Of a stretch of DNA of 64,000 bases, positions 35,009 through 46,625 are shown piece after piece. The stretch spans positions 47,266 through 111,265 of the forward strand of contig JAZDSV010000044.1 of NCBI GenBank assembly GCA_036784855.1. Direction: 5' to 3'. Position 1 is the stretch's first letter; each line of letters starts with the position of its first letter. The notes under the pieces were generated by a model. It searched no databases. It saw only the letters and a program-made list of their open reading frames with translations, and was not told the DNA's origin. Position numbers and translations under genes: made by a program. The stretch comes from Aphelidium insulamus. Taxonomy: Eukaryota; Aphelidiomycota; Aphelidea; Aphelidiaceae.

Positions 35009-38000
35009 TTCATCATCAGGTGGCACTACATTGCCTCGCTGATTATGCGCGACATTGGCGAGCGGAGTAAAGAATATTTTGGTATGTTGATTGTATTCAA
35101 CTAGGCAGAGATATAGTAATTATATTCAGTCCCATTCCACTACATTCGCCTGTTTTGCGACGAGTACGTAAAGTACCTGATCGACTGCAAGCTGGACGAG
35201 AAGCGGCGTCAGCTGGAGGCGCACACCAGCAGCAACTGCACGACGCTCTGGACACACGCACAGCAGCAGTCGGGCGTGGCATCCAGCGCATTCTCTCAGG
35301 ACATATTCAGCCACCCGTTCGACGTGTCGGCCCTACGAGCTCCATCAGCAACAACAGCCCCAGCACCACCACAGCGCAGCCACCCGCACAATGGTGACAT
35401 GTCCGCGTCCGTGTTCCAGTTCCAGCAGCACCAGCAGTCACCGCCACTCCACGCTGCGGGGGAGACTTCTGTGCATGGGCACGACTCATTCATCACCGAC
35501 TACACCGCCGCTGGGAGTAGCACGCACCACCACCCCGGCTCCCATACACGCTCATACTAGTGACTACGCAGTGTAGTCATTGTTGTTGAGCAGAGAATTT
35601 TGTAAGGCGCTCCATGCATTACTATATTGATAGTACTACTATTTAATATTAATAAAGCGTGAATTATGCTAGAACGTGCAAGCGCATCAAGCAGCAAAGT
35701 ATAACAAATTTAAATCTGCCATTTGGCAACATGATGCAGTTGCAGGGTTTTTGCATTTATACGACTTTTGTTTAGTACTAAGCTGCTCGTTACGTCTGTC
35801 GCTACTGAACTTGCTGGCTACTGCTCGTTTGTTGTTGGCTTGTTTTCTCTTCCTCATCCGCTCGCTTGTCTTTCATCCGTCGATCGTCTTGTCTCATTAG
35901 TCGTTACGTGCTTCCTTTCTCGTCCACTTCTACATATCAATGACTTCGCCGGAACTGCCTTTAGTCCTTCATAATAGTCCCTGCAAAGTATAGACTCGCT
36001 TCGTCGTGTGGTACGCGTAAATCGTAAAGAGCTTGGTTGGTCGCCGCACGTCGATCGACTCTGAGGTAGTGTGCGTGCGGCTTCGGCGTCGCGCAGAACT
36101 CTCAGGCGCTCCAACAATCCTGCGTACCGCTTGTTGTTCCCCAAAAAGGGATACGAGCTGGCATTGAGACCATTGACCAGCAGCGCAATTTGGTTGGCAT
36201 CGTCGCGTAGCCGAGTACCTGTTCTACATGAGCGCATGGTTGATAGTGTTGATAACACTACCTCCACTTCTCGTTTTGAATCATAGTATGGAAGTAGTGA
36301 CGGCCTTCAAATTCTTTCGGTTATAGCGTCATCTCCCAGCTGCTGGTAGATGCTGAGATATGGTATCGACAGCTTCGGCAGAATTTGCACCCAGTTGCCG
36401 ATGTTTCAGCGCGCCCATCAAATACTTGGCTGTTGTTGCTGGCATAGTTTTGCTCTGCACAAGAATCACCGACATTTTTCAGACTTGCCAGCCAGGCGAA
36501 CGGAAGATAAAGTCGACGCCGACCTGATTTTGCTGGCACATGATCACAATTCCGCGATGGAAGTACCGCTCCACGTTATCAACGGTCACCAGCGAATCAA
36601 CGCGAATAAACTGCAAGCACAGTACGTGGCCGTTGAGGAATTCTTTGCTTCGCTGTTGTCGCCTATTAGATTGACTCGGGCATCACCTGTTGGCTGGAGC
36701 CCAATGAACGACTCAAGAAAATCGCAAACTCTACAGGGCAAGTTGTCAACCATTTTTTTTGGAAGAAGGACAATGGCCCTACTTCATCGGAACGCATATT
36801 TCAGCGGCTCCGGATACATTTTTCAGTCATCAAAGGTGCCCCACTTTTTTCCCTCGCAGCACACATCCCACGCCACGAGAATGAGCACTTTGGCCAGCAG
36901 CTCGCCTCGCTCGCCCTTCTGCACCAATCCTACACATCAATGAATATTACGATTTCGTTTGTAAGTCAACGCACCATTAACCACGCATTCGGTTAGACCA
37001 ATTATCATCTTTGAAACCTTACGCGAGAGATTTCAACTTGCTTTAGCGCCTTTAACATTGGCACACGGCATATTCCAGATATCGGCAGCAGCCTTTGCCA
37101 CTATGGGCTTGGGAAAATAACCACATTTAACATTCTCTCGATTCGGCGAAATCGAGAAGCAAATGCTCATGTGGTTGGCCACTTAGTTCAGCGGCGACTT
37201 TGGTAGACGGCTGCACATACAGTGTCCAATCGGCAGTCGAGGACAGCGAGTTGGGTAACAAGTGTTTGCGGTTCCTTGGGGTCGGCTCCGCCGCAGAGCT
37301 TCGAAGCCGCAATCGAAACAGATAGTTTTATAGGGTAGAGCGGTGTGCCTGTAAAGAGAATGTCTCCCGCACTAGCAAAATAAGCTCCCCAGTGGCGGTC
37401 GCCCGTAGCTGTACAATCCTCTGACTAGATTGATCCACTTGCGGCGCCCCCATGACGTAGCATCTGTAGAAAAAAACGGCTTCCACTAGGGCGCTTCCAC
37501 TGCGCGGGGCAAAGACGTTAACGTACGGCAGAAGATAGTACGGCGTGGAACAGCATATTCCCCACGTTGTCATCTTCGTAAACTTCGGATCCAAATGCAG
37601 AGATGGTGAGAAATTTGCCCACGCGCGAGTGAGTATCCATGACGATACTTAGCACGGAAAACTTGTTGTCCTCACTGTACATTGGAATCAGGCGGAGGGC
37701 TCGACGAAACAACCGGAAGCCGGACACATTGTCGTATACTTTGGTCTGATACTGCGCGTGCCTCATCAATCGTTATAAGAACAAGCGGCTGAAAACTACG
37801 GTCCGCCCACTCGATTTTCTTTGAAAACATCAATCAGTCTTTTAAATGAGTTTTCCACGTTGTAAACGATTACGTGCAACCTGCGGAGTAATTGTGAGGT
37901 TTGCTTCATAATATCTATCAAATCAATAGACATACCTCGCCGCTAATGCTCGCCCAGATTTCTGGAATTAGCCACTTTGGTGATCACTTCGAATCGCTTA

Positions 38001-38092
38001 GTGGCCCACTCAGTCAGTGCACGTATCAACATCGATTTTTCCTCTCCCACGCTATGTGTCAGTCCACTAAGCACGTCGGCTAATGTGTCAAA
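33409..38092. repeat. Segmental duplication, left copy (partner 59017-64000)
   Basis: Unit A, the Q/H-rich gene fragment, its 3' region and the Crinkler-type gene occur here in the same order and orientation as at the right edge of the window, with near-identical sequence and scattered small indels. The right copy continues past the window, so the true length is unknown. The left copy lacks about 360 bases of the Q/H-rich gene end. Confidence 0.85.
35009..35560 (+). pseudogene. Q/H-rich gene fragment, left copy
   Basis: Same fragment as at 60561-61330: an exon reading HYIASLIMRDIGERSKEYF, a short GTATGT...CAG intron, then FCDEYVKYLIDCKLDEKRR. The 3' part is cut short relative to the right copy, where the text jumps from CCCCGGCTCCCA to TACACGCTC. 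Small indels also shift the frame, for example in the CGTCAGCTGGAGGCGCAC stretch. No start codon region is present because unit A precedes it. It is not expected to be functional. Confidence 0.6.
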
Positions 38093-39182
38093 TACGACAC
38101 AGATGAAAAATATCCATCGATTTTTAATCTCGGACGCAGCATGAGTTGTACTTTCCCCATTCTCCCAACCGGGACTGAGGTAATCTAGCGCTTCAATGGT
38201 GCCATCTGCTATCGGAAATCCTGAAGATTTCTTGCTGCGGTAAACTAGAGTTAACGAAAAAAGTCGCTGCGATGCTTCCCGACCAACCGAGACTTGCCCA
38301 TCATCGATAACTGGACCAGCGGAAAGTAAGGCGCAAAGTAATGCTTCGGGTCCCAAGCGGTAGCGCAATCGTTGATGTACTTGCAAAACATCGACAAATG
38401 TCCGTTTTTGGCTGAAATTTTACCGAGAACGCATCCTTGACTATCTGACCGTGTGCCTCCGTAGCGTCTGGATCGTTGGGAAACGGATTATACGCGCGAT
38501 CTTTTGAGGACTTTACGATACTTTTGCTTCAATATGCGCTTCACCGTGACCAATGGCTGCCCGTATATTGCCATATAGATGTCAAGACATTTGCTCTAAG
38601 TCATGTCCAGTAAAAGGCGTATGATTTGATACCAATGACTCAAACACGCGATTGATGAAGTAAACTGTCCAGTTACTCTTCAATATCTACGAAGCAAATG
38701 TTAGCAAAGCGACATGGCGAGACATAATCAACATTACCATCATGTATATTTCAACGGTATACCCAGTCATCTTCCTCCATTCATAAAATTCGCGGTCAAC
38801 CACGCAAGAATAGCTTGGTTCGCCTATTTCGTTAAGCAATGGCTTGACTTCCGCCCACTGAATTTCATCATCATCTGGCGCCGCGTTATCAATTGTGGCG
38901 ATACCGAGGCGGTACTGAACGGGACGCACAACCATTTGCCCAAACTTGTCGATTAGATCCACAGCTTCAAGCTGATCGCCCTTCAGCATGTTCCCGGTCT
39001 CCGCCGCCACTTCCGCGATGATTTCTCTGATACTCTCTAAAGATATTAATGACATTAAGCGCTACGGCACACGGAGCTACCGGCAGTGTGAAGACGGGGG
39101 TGTCGACGTCCATGGCGGAAGGCTGTGCACCCGACGAGTCGCCCATTTGAAGAGTACTGGGGAGAGATCGAGCGCCGTTCAA
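35854..39182 (-). pseudogene. Crinkler-type NTPase/nuclease effector-like gene, left copy (fossil)
   Basis: Minus-strand pieces read MNGARSLPSTLQMGDSSGAQ (N-terminal), a LESIREIIAEVAAETGNML segment, an NTPase region with VLITIDEARA-like Walker B text and FRLFRRALRLIPMYSEDN, and a C-terminal part (GVDFI...ILVQTRNYA in the right copy) like the restriction-endonuclease-type domain of fungal Crinkler-RHS proteins. The copy is broken at numerous places. The family acts in effector or inter-organism conflict roles in oomycetes and fungi; no header domain or secretion signal is visible here. Near-identity with the right copy suggests recent duplication. Confidence 0.6.
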
Positions 39183-39850
39183 CGTCGGTTACAGCATCGC
39201 GTCTATACGCGTTGTAGACTCAATTGTACCAAAAAAAATCAAGATGGCCGATTAATGTCATTCAATAGACATAATGTGCCTACGACGACGTCTTGCACCC
39301 GGAATTACTGCGCTGTCTAACGCAATGTTAAGCCAAAACCTAAAACTAGTGGCATGCATACGTGCATTCCTGATGGGCCACAAAACAGAAATTTTACCAC
39401 CTTCGGGCCTCCGTCACAGCGTGGGTCTGATCACAGCGTGGATATGGGGAACATCTGTACTTATGAATGTACTTATAGATGTACTTATAAATGGGGCACA
39501 TCCTTCGAATAAGACTCTGGATCAAGGTGACTGTCTTCGCTGCATGCCGAGACAAGCCTGCAGCCATTCCACGTACGCCTACAACAGCTGGCGCAGACTC
39601 ATCGACAAACTGGGACGCCCTCCCGCCCTCGCACCCCACCCGACAGAAATTGGAAAAAATTGACGCAAATTTTCGGTTTAATATTCTCGGCACTGGTGTA
39701 ACAACAGCCAAGCACATTTGCACAATGCGACAGGCCACCGTCGTGCTGCCGTCCAGCGTGGACCGAGATGTTGGCATCGCTCAAGTTTCTGCTCGCCTGC
39801 TGTGCCTCTGGCGTTGGCGTCACGGTGAGTGGTCACGCGTCGCTGGTGCC
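39183..39850. other. Gene-poor stretch with a possible orphan first exon
   Basis: A frame at 39768-39824 reads MLASLKFLLACCASGVGVT, a good signal peptide, and is followed at once by GTGAGTGG, a strong splice donor. About 25 bases on, the LINE 3' tail begins (39851). This could be the first exon of a secreted-protein gene cut off by the LINE. A 13-base ATGTACTTATA-type tandem lies at 39455-39495. Nothing else is supported. Confidence 0.35.
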
Positions 39851-42800
39851 TTAGGTTAGGGTTAGGCTTTACGGTAGGCTTTATTTAGCTAGCTGGTGTG
39901 GTCGGAGGCCGCCGGGGAGGCCTCAGGCGCGAGAGATTTCAAGAAAGGCGCGTTGAAACACTTGGAAGTCGCCGTGATTGAGCAGTGAATCAAAGATCGT
40001 CAAGTTCTCCCCGTCAAATCTCACGCTGATCGGCGTCGTAGCGGTTCCAGTACTGTTCAGGCACCACGGGTGGCGCCAGCTGGTTGTGATGGCAGTGCGC
40101 GCGGTTGAAGCGGGTGGCGCACCGGCGGCAGTGTGCAAAGTGGGCATTGCGTCGCCATGCGATGGCGGTGCGGCGCGTGGTGCGGTCGGCAATGTTGAGC
40201 ACGCGGTCCATTCCGGCGGGCGTGCGGCTTGCGCGAGAGATGTACGTCGTCAGCTTGCCATAGGCGCCATTGACAAATGAGTCGTAGCGGCGACGGCGCA
40301 CAAACGTCTTCAGCGTGGGCGGCGGCTCGTTGTTGGCGTCGGCGGCGTGCGCACCGGCAGTGTAGGCGTGCACAACCGGGTGACGGAGGAGCGGCAGCAT
40401 GAGCGACTTGGCGTAGCGCACCCGGTTCCGAAGCACCGAGGTACGTTGCAGGCTTGTTGGAGTGTATGGCGGCGACTCGTCGATGTGTGTGTAGACCATC
40501 GCGGCGAGATCGGAGAGCCGGTCGTCCGGCGCGGCAATGGCGGCCATCGAGGCGACGCACGAGCGGAGGTTGGCGACGTGGCGCAGTTGCGAGCCAAAGA
40601 CCCAGCGTAGCGCGCGCATGTGCAGTGCTTCGAACCGGCCCTTGATGGCCAGCACGGTTTTGTGTTTCGCGCCGCGCGTCTCGCAGAACGACCAGACGAG
40701 CGGCGCAATGTACTCGACGATGGGTCGGACAAAGGCGCGGTAGACCGCCAGTCGGACCGACGGTCGCCACGCTTCCGAAGTGTCGGACACCGCGGTCAGC
40801 AGAGAGTTGGCGCGCGCAAAGGTACGTGCCGTGAATGCATCAAAGTCGATGCCGTGGGCCGTGTTCTCCACGCCCAGATACTTGTAACTGTCAATAAACT
40901 CGAGCGTTGCGCCGCCGAGTTGATACTGAATAGATTGCTTGTCTTGCTGAGAATCCAATAAACCAGGGGCCGAAGCCCCCGTCAGACTCGAGGGTGCGGT
41001 ACTGCCACCCGGAACTCTTGTAACCGCCTTGGCGGCGCCCCGTACCGTTTTTGATCTTTTCACGCACTCCGTCTGACTGGAGTTTGCGACGTTGCTTTTT
41101 GGGGCGATCTCAATCTCTTTTCTCATATCTTTGCCAGCAGGTACTCCGTTGTCCCCGTGGACAGGCCGGCGTACTGCAGTTGCATCAGTTACATCGTCGC
41201 CAAGTGTGTCTGCGACGGAAAGGTTAGTGGGAGCAGCATGGTGCATGTCACTCCGTGGCGTTTCACTGTGAAGTGTCGCCGCTGTTGTTGTGTCAGTCGA
41301 CGCCGGTTTTCCAGTTGCCAAAGTCGGCGTCTCCAATAAACTAGGGGCCGAAGCCCCCGTCAGACTCGAGGGTGCGGTACAGCCACCCGGAACTCTTGTA
41401 ACCGCCTTGGCGGCGCCCCGTACCGTTTTTGGTCTTTTCACGCACTCCGTCTGACTGGAGCTTGTGGCGTTGTTTTCTGGGGCGATCTCAATCTCTTTTC
41501 TCTTTTTTGTGCCAGCAGATACTCCGTTGTCCCCGTGGACAGGCCGGCGTACCGCGGCTGCATCAGTTACGTCGTCGCCATGTGTGTCTGCGACGGAAAG
41601 GTTAGTGGGAGCAGCATGGTGCATGTCACTCCGTGGCGTTTCACTGTGAAGTGTCGCCGCTGTTGTTGTGTCAGTCGACGCCGGTTTTCCAGCTGCCAAA
41701 GTCGGCGTCTCCAATAAACTAGGGGCCGGAGCCCCCGTCAGACCAATGGGTGCGGTACAGCCACCCGGAACTCTTGTAACCGCCTTGGCGGCGCCCCGTA
41801 CCGTTTTTGATCTTTTCACGCACTCCGTCTGACTGGAGCTTGTGGCGTTGCTTTCTGGGGCGATCTCAATCTCTTTTCTCTTTTTTGTGCCAGCAGATAC
41901 TCCGTTGTCCCCGTGGACAGGCCGGCGTACCGCGGCTGCATCAGTTACGTCGTCGCCATGTGTGTCTGCGACGGAAAGGTTAGTGGGAGCAGCATGGTGC
42001 ATGTCACTCCGTGGCGTTTCACTGTGAAGTGTCGCCGCTGTTGTTGTGTCCCTTGGCGCCGGTTTTCCAGTTGCCAAAGTCGGCGTCTCCAATAAACTAG
42101 GGGCCGAAGCCCCCGTCAGACTCGAGGGTGCGGTACAGCCACCCGGAACTCTTGTAACCGCCTTGGCGGCGCCCCGTACCGAACTGTTTTTGGTCACGCA
42201 CTCCGTCTGACTGGAGTTTGTGACGTTGCTATTGGGGGCGATCTCAAGCTTTTCTGTTTGCTTTTTTCCTACTGCTCCGATGATGCCGCTTTTGGCGGCG
42301 CTGACAATCATGTTGTTGGCGGCCGTCCAGGCGGTGATGGTGTCCAGGTCGCGCTGGATCTCGGCGGCGGTTGCTGTGTGGTGATATTGCAGTTTGATGT
42401 CGTCTGCAAAGAGGCGTGCGCGTGGTGTTCCTGCGGCGACGTGCCATTCAGCGCATCGGCGAGGTCATCCACATAGATGTTCCAGAGGAATGGTGATAGG
42501 ATCGAGCCCTGGAAGAGCCCCGTCCGCAGTTGGATGTCCCGCGATACAAGTTGGTTGACGACGAGACTCGTCGAACACTGTGTGAACAGCGCTTGTACCA
42601 GAGCGATAAATTTCCGTGGGGCATGCCGACCCCGGAACTTGTCCAGCAGGCGCGCAATGTCCACTCTGTCATACGCTTGTTTCAGGTCGATGAATATTTG
42701 CGCTCCGCGGTCCTGCTGCTGCTGGTCGGCGGAGGACATGATGAGCTGGAGACAGGACTGGCGTGCCTGGAAGCCACCTTGCGCAAAATTCAACTCGACG

Positions 42801-45800
42801 GAGCTCCCATACACATCGGGAGACTTTGTCATGGATCGGAGCAGTAGTGCCTCAAACGCACGCCTAAACATGACGGTGAGTGCAATCGGTCTGAATTCAG
42901 ATACTACGGTGGCATCCGGTTTTTTCGGTATTGGGTAGGTCACCGACCGGTTCCACCTGCGAGGAGTGAGTCCAAATGCGATGCATAGCTGAAAGAGTGC
43001 TTCCAGGTGCTCGGCGAGGTCGCTGTCGCTAAGCGCCCGCATGATACGTGTGTAGGCCGTCGCCACCGCAGGACTTGCCCGTGGCGTACGTGCGGAAGAA
43101 CGTTGCAATCCGTTCTCGAGTGAACGAAGGGCCCACCGTCCGAGTGTACAGGTCCAGTTCAATGGTTGTCCACGCCGGGGTAAGCGGCGGTGTCACCTCC
43201 GAGCTGTATATCTGTTCGAAGAAGAGTGCCGCATCCTCGACCGGGGATCGGTCTTCGGAGCGGCTCAGCATGCGTACGGCACCAGACGCCCGTTGGCTGC
43301 GCTTGAAAAGGCGCACGGCGTTCTGCGGCGTGATAGTGTCGGCCTGCTCCGTCAGAAAGTCCACCGAGTGGTCCGCGCGGAGTTTCGCCTCGCTAACGTT
43401 GTACTGGCCAATTACCGCTGCCGTGGTGTCAGCGATGGTGTCGCATATAGCCTGGTCGAGGCGGTCGAGGGCCCCTTGCAGTGTCTGAGTCAGGACCGCG
43501 TCGCCGATACCGCCCTCCATCGCTTCGATGAAGTACGTATCTGCTTCCGCCTTTGCCCGTTGTACTGCTGCTGCGTTGGCGTTGTACCGAGCCCGCATAC
43601 ACGCCACGAGAACCGGGTCGTCCAGGTGCTTGAGGTAGTAGCGGTTCGTTGTAGTGGCCTGCACGCTGTTGTTAGTGTTACCTGTCACCCTGCCTGCCAA
43701 GCATCCAATGCGGAGCATCATCAGCTGGTGGTGGGGTGTGTCCAACTGCGGAACCGGCAGATACTGCCAGTCCACAACTGTCCCGTCCCGGCCGAAGACG
43801 TGGTCGACATTGGTATGGCCAATACTGGGGCGCAGATGCGCCATTTGCCAGCGTTGCGTCCATCTTCCAATAGCCAGCCTCCGTTCCGGTACGGTTGCCG
43901 TGTTGTTCCATTCCACTCCATAACGTGCGTTGATGTCGCCCACGATCACATCTGGCAGCTCCTGCCGCCAGTGGTCCAGGTCATTGTTGATTTCTTAAGT
44001 TGTTAGTGCCGGCGGCCAGTACACTGCCAACACCCGGACTCCATCGACCACGGCCAACATGCTGTGGACCGTAGACTTGGGTTTTCCGGTGATGCGTGCC
44101 TGTACCTCCGGTTTAGCCAGTAGCGCCAGTCCGCCCTTGCCTCGGCTGCCGCTGCCGCCAGGGTTCGGGCTTGTGGCTACAAAGTACGGATGCTGAACCA
44201 GTGCTTGATTGTCGTCGATGAACCAGTGTTCCGCAACAAACACAAAGTCTGCCTTGGTAAACAAGTCCATCTCGGTCATTCGGTTGTACTTGAACCGGGC
44301 CATCCCGGTTACGTTGACGTATGCCACTACAGAGGTCTCGGCGTTCATGGCGCCGATATTGTCCACTTGCTTCTTCAGTCCGTGTGTTCGCCCTTCGGCG
44401 ACTCTGTAGCTCTTCTTTTAAGGTGCGGCCACCGAGCTTCCGGCGCTCGCGACACCTTTGTCTTCTGCTGCTTCTTCCTTGTTTGTCGGCGGCGCCGCTT
44501 GTTTGTTCATTAGCTGCGCCGCTTGTTCATTTTCGGTCCGTTTGTCTGTTCCCTGCTGCGTCGGCGCCTGCGTTGTGTCTGTCCACTCTTCCAGACTGGA
44601 CAGCAGTGCGTCGATACCATCCATTTGAGTCGGCGGTGAAGGGGTGACCTCCATTGCGTCTTCTTTGGTGTCAGTTTTGTCAGTGGCAGGGGCGGCGGTT
44701 GCGGTGCCAGCGTCAGCCACCGGAGTGGCCTCTACAGTCACCTGGGTGCGTTCCGCCACCCTTGGGGTGCCTACCGTTCGGTTTGAGGGCCCTGGTGGCT
44801 CGGGCCATTGCCAACCGTCTGGGCTTCCCGTTGGTAGCTTCATGGGGGCAAAATATTCCCCTGGCATGTCCCTTTCCTCATTTACCGTTCTCAGCTGTTC
44901 GAGCGCTGCTTGGGCGTTTACGTGATACTCGCCCAAGTCGCCGTCATCGGCGAAGACGACCTCGCGGATCCATCGAGCGTAGAACTCTGCTGCATTGTTA
45001 CTCAGTGCTATTGCGGGATTGTGAGACCCGCGAGGGATGGCGCCAATGGGCGCGTGGCAAAGGCCTTACGCTTCTCTCTCCACAGGCGATGGGTGATTCC
45101 GTTGGGAGCATCGCTTGGGGGGGGCTACAAGCAATGCCGACGCCGGGTCCGTCCCTTTGATGGTCTGGACGCCTTGTTCAGCCATGGCCGTGATCTTTTC
45201 TTGAACTCTCTCAGTGTACTGCGCCGCTAGCAAGAGCTCCGCCGTTGTTTGAGAGATCCACTCCACATTTGCAATTGCCATTGGCGGGACGTTGGTTCCG
45301 TCAGCGAGAAGTCGCCTGACCTTACCTGGCTGCGTGCGTGTGAAACCTGTGACGTACAGTCGGCGTAAGCCGAGGTCGTCCTCCATTTTCTTTGTTGTGC
45401 TAAGTCCGGCGCGGGGGGAGCAACCACATCAGGTAGTTCCGGCAGGGCGGCCCTACGAGTTGGCGCGACTGGGCGTCGCGGGGCTCCAACGCGCGGGCGA
45501 CCTTGCTTTAGTGCGTCCACGGACTGGGTGATGAGCGTCTCAACTGTTTGTCCTCGCCCTTCGGCGTGGTCAGCGAGCTCACTGGCTTGAGTCTGGAAAG
45601 CATTGTCGCTAGTGTTGGGTCGGCGACCATTCCATCGCTTGCAGAATCGGAATAGGTCGTCCACCTCAAGTGGGCAGCAGGCGCTGCTGTCTGTTTCGAG
45701 TAATTGCAGGAGCCATTTGGCAAAAAAAGCCACAGTGCACCCTGGTGTACGCTCGTTGGTGATGATCTTCTCAGCCCGCTCAATAAAGCGTTTGCGGGCC

Positions 45801-45832
45801 GCAGCCTTGACTTCATTGCTGCCGGGTGGTAG
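39851..45832 (-). mobile_element. APE-type non-LTR retrotransposon (LINE), near full-length copy 2
   Basis: Reading 45832 to 39851. ORF1 (about 45816-44418) holds an RRM-like stretch (LRRLYVTGFTRTQPGKVRRL) and a Pro/Thr-rich tail. ORF2 starts near 44366 with an APE-type endonuclease (ADFVFVAEHWF, VIVGDINARYGVEWN, NVDHVFG). The polymerase follows (FRPIALTVMFRRAFEALLL, FIDLKQAYDRVDIARLL, QGSILSPFLWNIYVDD, LFADDIKLQ), then the tandem-repeat insert, thumb (YKYLGVENTA) and CCHH knuckle. It is inactive as read: an in-frame TAA near 43996, frame changes near 45400, 43055, 42430 and 40020. The tail on the element strand is CCTAACCCTAACCTAA, telomere-like. The 5' end meets a 385-bp tandem repeat. Confidence 0.88.
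40960..42250 (-). repeat. 378-bp in-frame tandem repeat inside LINE ORF2
   Basis: Three full units and a partial fourth encode a 126-residue repeat with landmarks VRGAAKAVTRVPGG, LLETPTLA.GKPA, TLHSETPRSDMHHAAPTN and VRRPVHGDNGV. Since 378 is divisible by three, unit number can change without shifting the frame. It lies between the FADD catalytic box and the thumb (YKYLGV). Composition (Ala, Thr, Pro, Ser) suggests a flexible spacer. Confidence 0.92.
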
Positions 45833-46605
45833 GGTTTAGAGGTGTAGGTAAGTAGGTAAGAAGCGCTGATTGGCTGAAATCAATTTGGTTTCAGTTCCCC
45901 TTTTTTTATTCCAATCAAATATGTATGTAACAATAAATAACAAATCTCATTGCCATTTCCAATAACAAATGCACACTGAACAATTCAGCTTGCTAGTACA
46001 AGTTAATTGTCATTATTTCTATTCAAGCTACAAGTCATAATATTTGACATCAAATAGTTTTTAGTACTTTCAGTGCTGAAAGCCCACCTACTACTAGTGA
46101 CTTGTACTAATGAATCATAAATCATTATGAATGTGATAATGATTCATAATGATTTATGATTCATTATCACCAGAAAACAGTTAACTGGAGCAAAATGTAT
46201 AAGTTTGAACTGTAGCCTTTGGTTTAGAGGTGTAGGTAAGTAGGTAAGAAGCGCTGATTGGCTGAAATCAATTTGGTTTCAGTTCCCCTTTTTTTATTCA
46301 AATCAAATATGTATGTAACAATAAATAACAAATCTCATTGCCATTTCCAATAACAAATGCACACTGAACAATTCAGCTTGCTAGTACAAGTTAATTGTCA
46401 TTATTTCTATTCAAGCTACAAGTCATAATATTTGACATCAAAGAGTTTTTAGTACTTTCAGTGCTGAAAGCCCACCTACTACTAGTGACTTGTACTAATG
46501 AATCATAAATCATTATGAATGTGATAATGATTCATAATGATTTATGATTCATTATCACCAGAAAACAGTTAACTGGAGCAAAATGTATAAGTTTGAACTG
46601 TAGCC
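45833..46605. repeat. Two tandem 385-bp units with a perfect palindrome
   Basis: Units 45833-46217 and 46221-46605 differ at about two positions and are separated by TTT. Each starts GGTTTAGAGGTGTAGG and ends GAACTGTAGCC. Each holds a 24-base inverted repeat (arms starting AATGAATCATAAATC) around a 9-base loop, near 46112-46168 and 46500-46556, and an inverted CCAAT (GATTGGCTG). They sit at the 5' end of LINE copy 2, so they may be its promoter monomers, or an unrelated element. Confidence 0.85.
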
Positions 46606-46625
46606 ATAACATAGTGTAAGTAAAC

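Noticed and set aside
46112-46168. Palindrome with tandem copies as a CRISPR-like or tRNA structure
   Set aside because: Only two copies at 388-bp spacing, no spacers, and no cloverleaf; it is part of a tandem 385-bp repeat.
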